A model generated the notes under the pieces. That model searched no databases. It had not been told where the DNA came from and saw nothing but the letters and a program-made list of their open reading frames with translations. This document shows positions 18,345-26,353 of a stretch of 64,000 bases of DNA, one piece after another (the stretch's first letter is position 1; every line of letters begins with the position of its first letter). Source of the DNA: Shimia sp051201625 (GTDB taxonomy: Bacteria; Pseudomonadota; Alphaproteobacteria; Rhodobacterales; Rhodobacteraceae); contig NZ_CP179203.1 of NCBI RefSeq assembly GCF_051201625.1, positions 1,550,001 to 1,614,000 on the forward strand, given 5' to 3'. The translations under genes were made by a program, and so were the position numbers.

Positions 18345-18358
18345 TTGATCTAAATCAA
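18345..18358. promoter_or_regulatory. FNR/FnrL-type binding site between tldD and ctaC
   Basis: TTGATCTAAATCAA is a perfect match to the FNR consensus TTGAT-N4-ATCAA. It sits 20 bases from the tldD start codon and about 150 bases from the ctaC start codon. In related bacteria the FNR homologue FnrL adjusts respiratory genes to oxygen, so control of the aa3 oxidase operon is plausible. Its closeness to tldD would also allow control of tldD. Binding is inferred. Confidence 0.7.
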
Positions 18359-18506
18359 AAAAAGCGTCTGTTTGCCGCAAGCATCTGCCTTTATCTGTGG
18401 GCCAGAATATGTTCTCTAGTCGCCAAACAACAGTGGGATTCCGCGTCAATGGCGAATTTTTCCGCGTTAACCATTTGGATATTACTGCAACCGATCAGGG
18501 TGAAAC

Positions 18507-19355
18507 ATGCGACTTCTCTCGAAAATTATTGGCTTTATGGCAGCCTTCGCCGCAGTTCCGGCTTCCGCACAGGCCGTTGAAACCGTAGGTAAGCCCGTGC
18601 CTGGCGGGTTGAACTTCCAGCCTGCTGCAACTGAACTTGCACGCCAGATACAATCGCTAGACAATCTAATATTGGTGATTATCACTGCAATCGTAGTGTT
18701 CGTGTGTCTGCTGATTTTAATAGTGGTATTTCGCTTCAATCGCCGAGCTAACCCAACGCCTGCATCATTTACGCACAATACTCCGGTCGAAATCGCGTGG
18801 ACCCTTGTGCCGATTGTCATTTTGGTTTTTATCGGGGCGTTCTCTCTGCCTGTGCTTTTCAACCAACAAGAAATTCCAGAGGGAGATATCCACATCAAAG
18901 TCACCGGCTACCAGTGGTATTGGGGCTATGAGTATACAGACCACGAGTTTGAATACGAAAGCTTCTTGCTGGGGAAGGATGAACTGGCCGAGTACGGCTA
19001 CAATAGCGATGAGTATTTGCTGGCGACTGACACCAAAGTGGTCGTTCCCGTGGGTAAGACGGTAGTCATGGATATCACGGGTTCGGATGTGATCCATTCA
19101 TGGACCATCCCTGCTTTCGGTGTGAAACAAGATGCTGTGCCGGGTCGCATCGCACAACTGTGGTTTAAAGCCGAACGGGAAGGTATCTACTTTGGTCAAT
19201 GTTCAGAGCTTTGTGGCAAAGACCATGCCTACATGCCAATTACAGTTCAGGTCATGCCCGAAGATGCATATAACGAATGGCTATCTGGTGCTGTTGAAGA
19301 GTACGCCGGTGATCCGACCACTTTGCCAGCCGTCAGCGTGGCTTTGGCTGATTAA
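18507..19355 (+). CDS. ctaC: Cytochrome c oxidase (aa3) subunit II
   Basis: Subunit II accepts electrons from cytochrome c through its CuA centre and passes them to subunit I. The 282-residue precursor has a signal peptide (about 1-22, cleavage near ASAQA) and two membrane helices (about 51-76 and 97-118). The periplasmic cupredoxin domain follows. The aromatic GYQWYWGYEY is at 134-143 and the CuA ligands are His197, Cys232, Glu234, Cys236, His240 and Met243. It is the first gene of the ctaC-ctaB-ctaG-ctaE operon. Subunit I (ctaD) is not nearby. Confidence 0.97.
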   Translation: MRLLSKIIGFMAAFAAVPASAQAVETVGKPVPGGLNFQPAATELARQIQSLDNLILVIITAIVVFVCLLILIVVFRFNRRANPTPASFTHNTPVEIAWTLVPIVILVFIGAFSLPVLFNQQEIPEGDIHIKVTGYQWYWGYEYTDHEFEYESFLLGKDELAEYGYNSDEYLLATDTKVVVPVGKTVVMDITGSDVIHSWTIPAFGVKQDAVPGRIAQLWFKAEREGIYFGQCSELCGKDHAYMPITVQVMPEDAYNEWLSGAVEEYAGDPTTLPAVSVALAD

Positions 19356-19416
19356 CAAAGTTGCCAGTCGGGCATGAGCCCGATTGGCTGCACATGCCAG
19401 TTTTCAGGATATTTCC

Positions 19417-20355
19417 ATGAGCGACACGTACATCGATATCGAAAAAGAAAGTGGGGAAGCTGGGTTTGGCGACTACTTCGCCTTACTCAAACCCCGTGTG
19501 ATGTCACTCGTCGTATTCACCGCCGCTGTTGGCCTTTTGGCTGCTCCCGGCCATGTGCACCCGTTTGTTGCATTCAGCGCAATACTTTTCATAGCTGTGG
19601 GAGGTGGTGCGTCAGGCGCACTAAACATGTGGTTGGATGCCGACATCGATCGGTTGATGAATCGCACCCGATCCCGTCCGATCCCGGCTGGAAAGATTGA
19701 AGCTGAAGAAGCCATGGCGCTAGGCGTCGCGCTTTCGGGATTCTCCGTAGTGATGTTAGGACTTGCATCGAACTGGTTTTCAGCAGGTTTGTTAGCATTT
19801 ACGATTTTCTTTTATGTCGTTGTCTACACCATGTGGCTAAAACGTTGGACACCGCAGAATATCGTGATTGGTGGCGCTGCAGGCGCATTCCCACCCATGA
19901 TCGGCTGGGCAGTAGTGACGGGAGGCATATCAGTTGAGAGCCTACTAATGTTCACATTAATATTTATGTGGACGCCGCCGCACTTCTGGGCGCTTTGCCT
20001 CTTCATGAAGTCGGACTATAAAAACGCAGGCGTTCCGATGCTGCACGTCACCCACGGGCGTCGCGCGACACGTAATCACATTTTCGTTTACACGATTTTA
20101 TTGGTGCTCATCTCAGTTGGTGTGGCATTCACAAATGTTGGTGGACCGATCTATTTAATCACCGCGCTCGTACTGAACGCCTTTTTCTTAGAGGGTGCTG
20201 TGGCAATCTGGTGCCGAGATGAGCAACAGGCCTCGCTGGATAGTTACAAACGCGAGAAAGCTTTTTTTAAATTGTCACTTCTTTATTTATTTCTGATTTT
20301 TGGCGCAATCCTCGCCGAAGCAGTACTAGTGCCTTATGGGTTAGGGGGCTGGTGA
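19417..20355 (+). CDS. ctaB: Protoheme IX farnesyltransferase (heme O synthase)
   Basis: CtaB adds a farnesyl group to heme b, giving heme O, the precursor of the heme A used by aa3 oxidase. This UbiA-family membrane protein has the prenyl-diphosphate-binding motif NMWLDADIDRLMNRT and the family start YFALLKPRVMSLVVFTA. A second conserved loop is PHFWALCLFMKSDY. About nine membrane helices are visible. I chose the ATG at 19417 (312 residues), preceded by a GGA ribosome-binding site, over a TTG at 19384. The gene sits between ctaC and the 53-residue ORF of the oxidase operon. Confidence 0.96.
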   Translation: MSDTYIDIEKESGEAGFGDYFALLKPRVMSLVVFTAAVGLLAAPGHVHPFVAFSAILFIAVGGGASGALNMWLDADIDRLMNRTRSRPIPAGKIEAEEAMALGVALSGFSVVMLGLASNWFSAGLLAFTIFFYVVVYTMWLKRWTPQNIVIGGAAGAFPPMIGWAVVTGGISVESLLMFTLIFMWTPPHFWALCLFMKSDYKNAGVPMLHVTHGRRATRNHIFVYTILLVLISVGVAFTNVGGPIYLITALVLNAFFLEGAVAIWCRDEQQASLDSYKREKAFFKLSLLYLFLIFGAILAEAVLVPYGLGGW

Positions 20356-20357
20356 GC

Positions 20358-20519
20358 ATGAGTTTTCGTGATGACCATGAAATTCACAAAAGGAGGCTTG
20401 GCCGCAACCTTGGCGTTGCAGCTGTGCTGATCGGGTTCATTGTGATAGTGTTTGGCCTGACAGTTGTTAAGGTCACGCGAGGCGATTATGAACCTGAAAA
20501 CGCGGTGGTGAGCGATTGA
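20358..20519 (+). CDS. Small single-pass membrane protein of the cytochrome oxidase operon (CoxF-like)
   Basis: A 53-residue ORF starts 2 bases after ctaB, and its stop overlaps the ctaG start (TGATG). It has a charged N terminus (HEIHKRRLGRN), one membrane helix (about 19-38) and an acidic C terminus. Rhodobacterales and related genomes often have a small CoxF-like ORF here, with an unproven role in oxidase assembly or stability. Tight packing between two assembly genes and the clean topology support it being real. An AAGGAGGC run inside it is coding, not a start signal. Confidence 0.8.
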   Translation: MSFRDDHEIHKRRLGRNLGVAAVLIGFIVIVFGLTVVKVTRGDYEPENAVVSD

Positions 20520-21121
20520 TGGCGCTTGATGACAAACATAAGACGCTTCTGCAGTTGATACTAGTCGTGGTAACCATGGGGGGGTTAGCTTGGGCGTCGG
20601 TTCCTTTTTATGACTGGTTTTGTCGCGTGACCGGTTTTGGTGGAGTGACCAACGTAGCCACGGTTGGATCTGATGTCATTCTGGAGCGAACCATAAAAGT
20701 AAGATTTGACGCTAGCAAAGAACGTGGGATGGCATGGGACTTCAAACCTGTTCAGCGTGAAATTGAAATTCGTATTGGTGAAACGGGTCTTGCGTTTTAC
20801 GAGGCTCACAATCCGACGGACAGACCAATTGCTGGTTCCGCAAGCTACAACGTGGCTCCCTACGAAGCTGGTAACTTTTTTACGAAAATAGACTGCTTCT
20901 GCTTTGAGGAGCAAATTTTGAAGCCTGGCGAAACCGTTATGATGCCGGTCAGCTTTTATGTCGACCCTGAAATGGTAGAGGATCGCGATGCCCAATTTGT
21001 TAAGTCGATTACGCTTAGTTACACCTTTTTCGAAATCGACCTGCCCGAAAAAACGGCGTCTCTTACGCCGGTGGGTGGGATAGAACTTCAATCACACAAG
21101 CCTTCCAACGAGGGAAAATAA
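20519..21121 (+). CDS. ctaG: Cytochrome c oxidase assembly protein CtaG (Cox11 type copper chaperone)
   Basis: This Cox11-type protein delivers copper to the CuB site of subunit I. The 200-residue product has one N-terminal membrane anchor (LLQLILVVVTMGGLAWASV), the family segment PFYDWFCRVTGFGG, and a periplasmic domain. The copper-binding cysteine pair is in the KIDCFCFEEQ loop. Conserved PVSFYVDPEM is also present. The ATG at 20519 overlaps the upstream TGA. ctaE follows after a 5-base gap. Confidence 0.96.
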   Translation: MALDDKHKTLLQLILVVVTMGGLAWASVPFYDWFCRVTGFGGVTNVATVGSDVILERTIKVRFDASKERGMAWDFKPVQREIEIRIGETGLAFYEAHNPTDRPIAGSASYNVAPYEAGNFFTKIDCFCFEEQILKPGETVMMPVSFYVDPEMVEDRDAQFVKSITLSYTFFEIDLPEKTASLTPVGGIELQSHKPSNEGK

Positions 21122-21126
21122 ATAAT

Positions 21127-21927
21127 ATGGCGCACGTAAAAAATCACGATTATCACATTCTGAACCCCTCATTGTGGCCTTTTCTTGGCGCGATCGGTGG
21201 GTTTATCATGCTGTTTGGTGCAGTGCTAATGTTCCACGATATGGGCCCGTGGATGTTCCTAATAGGTCTTGTGGGCGTTCTCTATGTGATGTTTGGCTGG
21301 TGGTCGGAGGTTGTTGCTGAAAGCAATGCTGGTGATCACACGCCGGTCGTACAAATAGGCCTGCGCTATGGTTTCATACTATTCATTATGTCAGAGGTCA
21401 TGTTCTTTTCAGCTTGGTTTTGGACCTTTTTCAAACACGCAATGTACCCAATGGGCCCACTTAGTCCAGCGGTTGACGGCGTATGGCCTCCCGCTGGGAT
21501 CGAAACCTTTGATCCGTGGCACTTACCTTTGATCAATACCTTGATCTTGCTCTGCTCAGGAGCGGCGGCGACTTGGGCGCACCATGCGCTGGTGCATGAA
21601 AATAATCGAGATGACATGAAGTGGGGGCTTGTGATAGCGATTGTGCTAGGAGCAATCTTCACTGTATTCCAAGTTTATGAGTACAGCCACGCTGCTTTTG
21701 GCTTTGCTGGAAATGTTTACGGTGCATCGTTTTTTATGGCTACTGGCTTTCATGGTGCGCACGTCATTATTGGCACAATCTTTCTTTTTGTTTGCCTAAT
21801 GCGTTTGATGCGAGGTCATTTTACGCCCCAAAAACACGTCGGTTTCGAAGCCGCCGCTTGGTACTGGCATTTCGTGGACGTGGTATGGCTTTTCCTCTTC
21901 GCGGCAGTTTACGTTTGGGGTCAGTAG
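21127..21927 (+). CDS. ctaE: Cytochrome c oxidase (aa3) subunit III
   Basis: Subunit III stabilises the oxidase and binds lipid. The 266-residue, seven-helix protein starts with VKNHDYHILNPSLWPFLGA and carries SEVMFFSAWFWTFF, FEAAAWYWHFVDVVWLFLF split over two segments, and GFHGAHVIIG, all typical of CtaE. It lies 5 bases after ctaG in the oxidase operon. About 95 bases separate it from surf1, and this gap may contain weak regulatory sequence. Confidence 0.97.
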   Translation: MAHVKNHDYHILNPSLWPFLGAIGGFIMLFGAVLMFHDMGPWMFLIGLVGVLYVMFGWWSEVVAESNAGDHTPVVQIGLRYGFILFIMSEVMFFSAWFWTFFKHAMYPMGPLSPAVDGVWPPAGIETFDPWHLPLINTLILLCSGAAATWAHHALVHENNRDDMKWGLVIAIVLGAIFTVFQVYEYSHAAFGFAGNVYGASFFMATGFHGAHVIIGTIFLFVCLMRLMRGHFTPQKHVGFEAAAWYWHFVDVVWLFLFAAVYVWGQ

Positions 21928-22022
21928 CGCGCGCGAGATAAGCTGAAATTTGGCAGAAAAAGATAATAGTTTTTCGCGGTCAGTCTTGCGCTGCCGCGAT
22001 TTTCTTTGACGGGAGCGTTTTT

Positions 22023-22709
22023 TTGACCCGATACTTTCTTCCCCTTCTTTTTGGAGTCCTTGGCACTGTCTTATTAGTCTCGCTGGGAACTTGGCAGGTG
22101 CGACGACTTACATGGAAAGCCGACGTTATTGCGCAAATTGACGACCGTATTGCGGCTTCGCCCGTTGCGTTGCCGGATCAGCCGGATCCTAAAACAGACA
22201 AGTTCCTCGCGGTGACGACAAGTGGCAAGATTACACAGGATGAAATACACGTTCTAGCATCAACCCGCGACGTTGGTGCGGTGTACCGTGTGATTTCAGC
22301 TTTTGTAACAAATGATGGGAGGCGCCTAATGCTAGACAGAGGCTGGATTAAGCCACCTGAGAAAGAAACGGAGCGGCCAACGGTTGAAGTGATCGTATCC
22401 GGCAATTTGCACTGGCCGGATGAAACCGACAGTTACACGCCAAAGAATGATCTGGACGCGAATATTTGGTTTGCTCGGGATGTGCCAATAATGGCGGCTG
22501 CACTTCATACCGAACCTTTGTTGGTCATATTACGGGATACTTCGGAAACTGACCCATCCGTGACGCCTTTGCCCGTAGATAGTAAGGGCATACCCAATGA
22601 TCACCTCGAATATGTTTTCACTTGGTACGGTCTGGCGATTGTATGGGGCGCCATGACGCTTTATTACCTGCGTCGACTGCGCAAAACGAAAGAGGTCTTA
22701 GTCCCATGA
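22023..22709 (+). CDS. SURF1 family cytochrome oxidase assembly protein
   Basis: SURF1 (Shy1) helps insert heme A into subunit I of aa3 oxidase. The 228-residue protein has the expected two-helix layout: an N-terminal membrane helix ending in LGTWQVRRLTWK, a periplasmic domain with LMLDRGWIKPP and ANIWFARDVP, and a C-terminal helix (HLEYVFTWYGLAIVWGAMT). The most plausible start is a TTG at 22023, about 9 bases after a GGGAG ribosome-binding site. Its stop overlaps the thrC start (ATGA). Confidence 0.93.
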   Translation: MTRYFLPLLFGVLGTVLLVSLGTWQVRRLTWKADVIAQIDDRIAASPVALPDQPDPKTDKFLAVTTSGKITQDEIHVLASTRDVGAVYRVISAFVTNDGRRLMLDRGWIKPPEKETERPTVEVIVSGNLHWPDETDSYTPKNDLDANIWFARDVPIMAAALHTEPLLVILRDTSETDPSVTPLPVDSKGIPNDHLEYVFTWYGLAIVWGAMTLYYLRRLRKTKEVLVP

Positions 22710-24094
22710 AATACATCTCGACTCGAGGGGATGCTCCCGCTCTGAGTTTCGAAGAGGCGATGCTCACTGGGCTTGCCCGCGACGGTGGACTTTACGTCCC
22801 TGAAAACATACCGACGATTAGTAAGGAAGAAATCGCTAGACTGGCTGGTGTATCGTACGAAGATGCTGCTTTTCGGGTGATGCGTCCGTTTACTGGAGAC
22901 GCCTTCACGGATGAAGAGTTTAGGGGCATCATCGCGCGTGCCTACGCAAACTTTCGCCATTCTGCTCGTGCACCCTTGGTACAGCTGGCTCCAAACCATT
23001 TTCTGTTGGAGCTTTTTCACGGTCCGACTCTGGCGTTCAAAGACTTTGCCATGCAACTGATTGGTCAGTTGTTTCAATTTTCGCTGGCACGGCGCAACGG
23101 CCACGTCACAATAGTCGGTGCGACCTCAGGCGATACAGGATCCGCGGCGATTGAGGCTTTTCAGGGCCTAGAAAACGTCGATGTCTTCATCCTTTTTCCA
23201 GAAGGTCGGGTTTCAGCAATTCAGCGCAAACAAATGACTACGCCTAACGCCTCGAATGTGCACGCACTGGCTGTGGATGGTGACTTTGATGACTGTCAGG
23301 CGAAATTGAAAGATATGTTCAATGACTTTGAGTTCCGAGACAACGTCAAACTAGCTGGTGTGAATTCGATTAACTGGGCGCGAATTTTGGCGCAAGTTGT
23401 TTATTACTTCACATCTGCAGTTTCGCTGGGCGCGCCGCACCGTGAGATATCATTTACTGTTCCAACTGGTAATTTTGGAGATGTCTTTGCGGGATTTATA
23501 GCTAAAAAAATGGGTTTACCAATTCGAAATTTGGTGATCGCCACTAATCAAAACGATATCTTGCACCGTACGCTGGAAACTGGATCTTATACAAAAGAAG
23601 GCGTTTCTCCCTCGATTAGTCCGTCAATGGACATCCAGGTCAGTTCTAATTTTGAGCGGGCATTATTTTATGCATACGGGTGTGACGGTCATGCAGTCTG
23701 CAAGCAGATGCGCGAACTTGAAAAAGGCAGCTTCTCCGTAGGCAAAGGGGCGTTGCAGGTACTGCGCGAGAACTTTTCGTCTGGACGAGCGACGGAAAGT
23801 GAAACGGTTCACACAATCGAAAACGAATTTGCGACTTGTGGAGAAGTGCTTTGCCCGCATTCAGCAGTTGGGGTAAAGGTCGGCAACGAAAATTTCGCCG
23901 GAACGCCCATGATTACTTTGGCCACTGCCCACCCGGCGAAATTCCCAGACGCTGTAGAAAAGGCCACGGGGCACCGACCAGCCTTACCACCTCATATGGC
24001 GGATATGATGGGGCTTGAAGAACATGTTACCCGCGTGCCAAATGATCTGCACCACCTTGAAACACTAATCAAGTATCGGATAGCCCAGCGTTGA
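22706..24094 (+). CDS. thrC: Threonine synthase
   Basis: ThrC is a PLP enzyme that converts O-phosphohomoserine to threonine. The 462 residues start MKYISTRGDAPALSFEEAM. The PLP-binding lysine is Lys112 in GPTLAFKDFA, and the phosphate-binding region is VGATSGDTGSAA. The length fits the longer thrC subfamily. The ATG at 22706 overlaps the surf1 stop, and the 3' end overlaps the TTG start of the M16 peptidase (TTGA). The cluster surf1-thrC-M16-GNAT is therefore one tightly packed unit. Confidence 0.97.
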   Translation: MKYISTRGDAPALSFEEAMLTGLARDGGLYVPENIPTISKEEIARLAGVSYEDAAFRVMRPFTGDAFTDEEFRGIIARAYANFRHSARAPLVQLAPNHFLLELFHGPTLAFKDFAMQLIGQLFQFSLARRNGHVTIVGATSGDTGSAAIEAFQGLENVDVFILFPEGRVSAIQRKQMTTPNASNVHALAVDGDFDDCQAKLKDMFNDFEFRDNVKLAGVNSINWARILAQVVYYFTSAVSLGAPHREISFTVPTGNFGDVFAGFIAKKMGLPIRNLVIATNQNDILHRTLETGSYTKEGVSPSISPSMDIQVSSNFERALFYAYGCDGHAVCKQMRELEKGSFSVGKGALQVLRENFSSGRATESETVHTIENEFATCGEVLCPHSAVGVKVGNENFAGTPMITLATAHPAKFPDAVEKATGHRPALPPHMADMMGLEEHVTRVPNDLHHLETLIKYRIAQR

Positions 24095-25353
24095 CAATAG
24101 AAATTCACACGCTTTCGAACGGTTTTCGTATTGTAACCGAACATATGCCTGGATTGGAATCCGCCTCCATTGGGATTTGGGTAAATGTTGGGGGCCGCCA
24201 TGAGCGGCTGGAGGAAAACGGCATTGCTCATTTCCTCGAGCATATGGCGTTTAAAGGTACAAAACGACGCAATGCGCTTGAGATTGCAGAGGCTATTGAA
24301 GACGTCGGCGGTTATATTAACGCCTACACCTCGCGGGAGGTAACCGCGTACTATGCCCGAGTTCTGCGTGATGATGTTACCCTTGCGCTAGATGTTGTGG
24401 GCGATATCGTCCTAAATCCAGTCTTCGACCCAATGGAGATTGAAATTGAGCGAGGGGTCATCCTTCAGGAAATAGGTCAGGCGCTAGATACACCGGATGA
24501 TGTGATTTTTGACTGGTTGCAGGAGCGAGCCTATCCGGACCAGCCACTCGGGCGTACCATTTTGGGCGAAGGAGCTAATGTAACAGGATTTGGGCGCGAT
24601 GATCTGTCTTCTTTCGTCGCTCGCCACTATCGACCGGAGCGTATGGTCCTGTCTGCGGCCGGTGGCATTGATCATGAGGAGATCGTTCGGCAGGCGGAGT
24701 TGATTTTCAGCCATCTCGAAAATGGGTCAAGTGTCAAATTGACACCCGCTCGTTTCGGTGGCGGTGAATTCAGAACGGAAAAGGCTCTTGAGCAGGCCCA
24801 TTTTGCGCTGGGACTCGAAAGCCCAGATTATTGCAGTCCTGATATCTATTCTGCACAGATTTATTCCACAGCATTGGGTGGAGGAATGTCGTCTCGTTTA
24901 TTTCAGGAAATACGTGAGAAGCGTGGGCTTTGCTATACGATATTCGCGCAAACTGGCGCTTATTCCGATTCAGGAATGACAACGATTTACGCCGGCACAT
25001 CGGGCAGTCAGATTGCAGAACTTGCCGAAATCACAATAGATGAGCTGAAGCGAGCTGCATGCGATATGAATTCTGTCGAAATTGCGCGAGCGCGCACTCA
25101 AATGAAAGCCGGATTGTTGATGGGTTTGGAAAGCCCGTCGAGCCGCGCTGAACGGCTTGCTCGCATGCTAGCAATTTGGGGCCGCATTCCGTCGTTGACG
25201 GAGACAGTTGAGCGGATCGATGCCGTGACGGATGGCGATGTACGCCGGGTTGCGGAACACATGGCTGTTTCGGCTCGCTCAGCGATGGCGTTGTATGGGC
25301 CGGTGGCCTCTGCCCCTAAACTTGGAGAACTGCAGCGGAGGCGGGCTGCCTGA
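24091..25353 (+). CDS. M16 family zinc metallopeptidase (mitochondrial processing peptidase-like)
   Basis: This is an insulinase-family zinc peptidase of the type related to the mitochondrial processing peptidase beta subunit. The inverted zinc motif HFLEH lies at 47-51, with Glu127 (ILQEIGQ) as the expected third ligand. The glycine-rich GGGMSSRLFQEIREKRGLCY region is present, split across a loop and helix. The 420-residue length is normal. It starts at a TTG overlapping the thrC stop and ends overlapping the next ATG (TGATG). The cellular substrate is unknown. Confidence 0.94.
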   Translation: MTIEIHTLSNGFRIVTEHMPGLESASIGIWVNVGGRHERLEENGIAHFLEHMAFKGTKRRNALEIAEAIEDVGGYINAYTSREVTAYYARVLRDDVTLALDVVGDIVLNPVFDPMEIEIERGVILQEIGQALDTPDDVIFDWLQERAYPDQPLGRTILGEGANVTGFGRDDLSSFVARHYRPERMVLSAAGGIDHEEIVRQAELIFSHLENGSSVKLTPARFGGGEFRTEKALEQAHFALGLESPDYCSPDIYSAQIYSTALGGGMSSRLFQEIREKRGLCYTIFAQTGAYSDSGMTTIYAGTSGSQIAELAEITIDELKRAACDMNSVEIARARTQMKAGLLMGLESPSSRAERLARMLAIWGRIPSLTETVERIDAVTDGDVRRVAEHMAVSARSAMALYGPVASAPKLGELQRRRAA

Positions 25354-25937
25354 TGCTCCTGAACCGACGCAAGGTGCGGATCGACACAGATCGCCTAGTT
25401 TTGCGTCCGCCTGTGCATTCAGATTTCCGTGAATGGGTCTCTTTGCGCAGCGCTAGTGCGAATTTTCTTGTGCCATGGGAGCCAGTTTGGGCTGCGACAC
25501 ATCTGACGCGAAAAAGTTTCACCAACCGAGTCTACTGGGCGCAGCGCTCGATTAACAACGACAGTGCAATGCCCCTTTTTCTCGAACGCCGTCGCGATGA
25601 GATTTTGTTGGGTGCAATTACCCTAGACAATATCCGCCGTGGCCCCTCACAAGCAGGAACATTAGGGTATTGGATTGGAGCCGATTATGCTAGGCAAGGC
25701 TATATGCGCGAGGCGATTGAGGCAGTTGTGCACCACTCGTTTCAACGCATGGACCTGAGCCGCATTGAAGCGGCTTGCTTGCCGGAAAATCAGGCTTCTC
25801 GCGGAGTCTTAGAAAAATCGGGTTTCAAATACGAAGGTGTCGCTCAGAGCTACTTGCAAATCAACGGGCGTTGGCGAACTCATGTTCTTTACGCCGCTCT
25901 ACGCGGTGATCGACGCGGGCGCACCTCGGCCGGGTGA
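25353..25937 (+). CDS. GNAT family N-acetyltransferase (RimJ/RimL-like)
   Basis: The 194-residue protein matches the RimJ/RimL subgroup, which acetylates protein N termini such as ribosomal protein alanines. Visible elements are DTDRLVLRPPVHSDFREWV at the start, GYWIGADYARQGYMREAIE (acetyl-CoA binding), and RIEAACLPENQASRGVLEKSGF (split over helix and strand), ending in a typical LYAAL. The start overlaps the M16 peptidase stop. The substrate is not determined by the sequence. Confidence 0.9.
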   Translation: MLLNRRKVRIDTDRLVLRPPVHSDFREWVSLRSASANFLVPWEPVWAATHLTRKSFTNRVYWAQRSINNDSAMPLFLERRRDEILLGAITLDNIRRGPSQAGTLGYWIGADYARQGYMREAIEAVVHHSFQRMDLSRIEAACLPENQASRGVLEKSGFKYEGVAQSYLQINGRWRTHVLYAALRGDRRGRTSAG

Positions 25938-26353
25938 GGATAAAACGGGCAGGGTAGGTGGTAGATTTCGGATAGTTAAGCGGTAATGTTTTAATTAAGA
26001 CCTTCTCCAACGCACAGTTGGTCGCGAACTAGTTGGCTACGGCTGAGATATCAGCGCCATGCAGTCGAAGGCAGCATTGAAGCGTTTTAGAGGAAAAAAT
26101 GGTTTGTAAGCGCACTGTAAAACTTGATAATTCAAAACGTCTTTAGTTTTTTCGCTATCAATTGGCCCACGTATCACTGACGAATGATAATTATTTATGT
26201 TTGGACGGCTCTTATTCGTTGTGTCTTTATAGAAGTCTGGGGTTTAATGAATGGGGCCTTATTTTGAGTTTGACGCTTTATCCATATGCTCGGCGATTAT
26301 GCTATTTAGTATGAATTCTGCGAGAGATATAGACGGCTCAGTTAGAGCAGACT
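25938..26353. other. Non-coding gap before the FAD-linked oxidase
   Basis: No gene is evident in these 416 AT-rich bases. The region probably holds the end of the surf1-thrC transcript and the promoter of the oxidase gene. I see no strong stem-loop followed by a T run and no recognisable operator. Confidence 0.4.
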
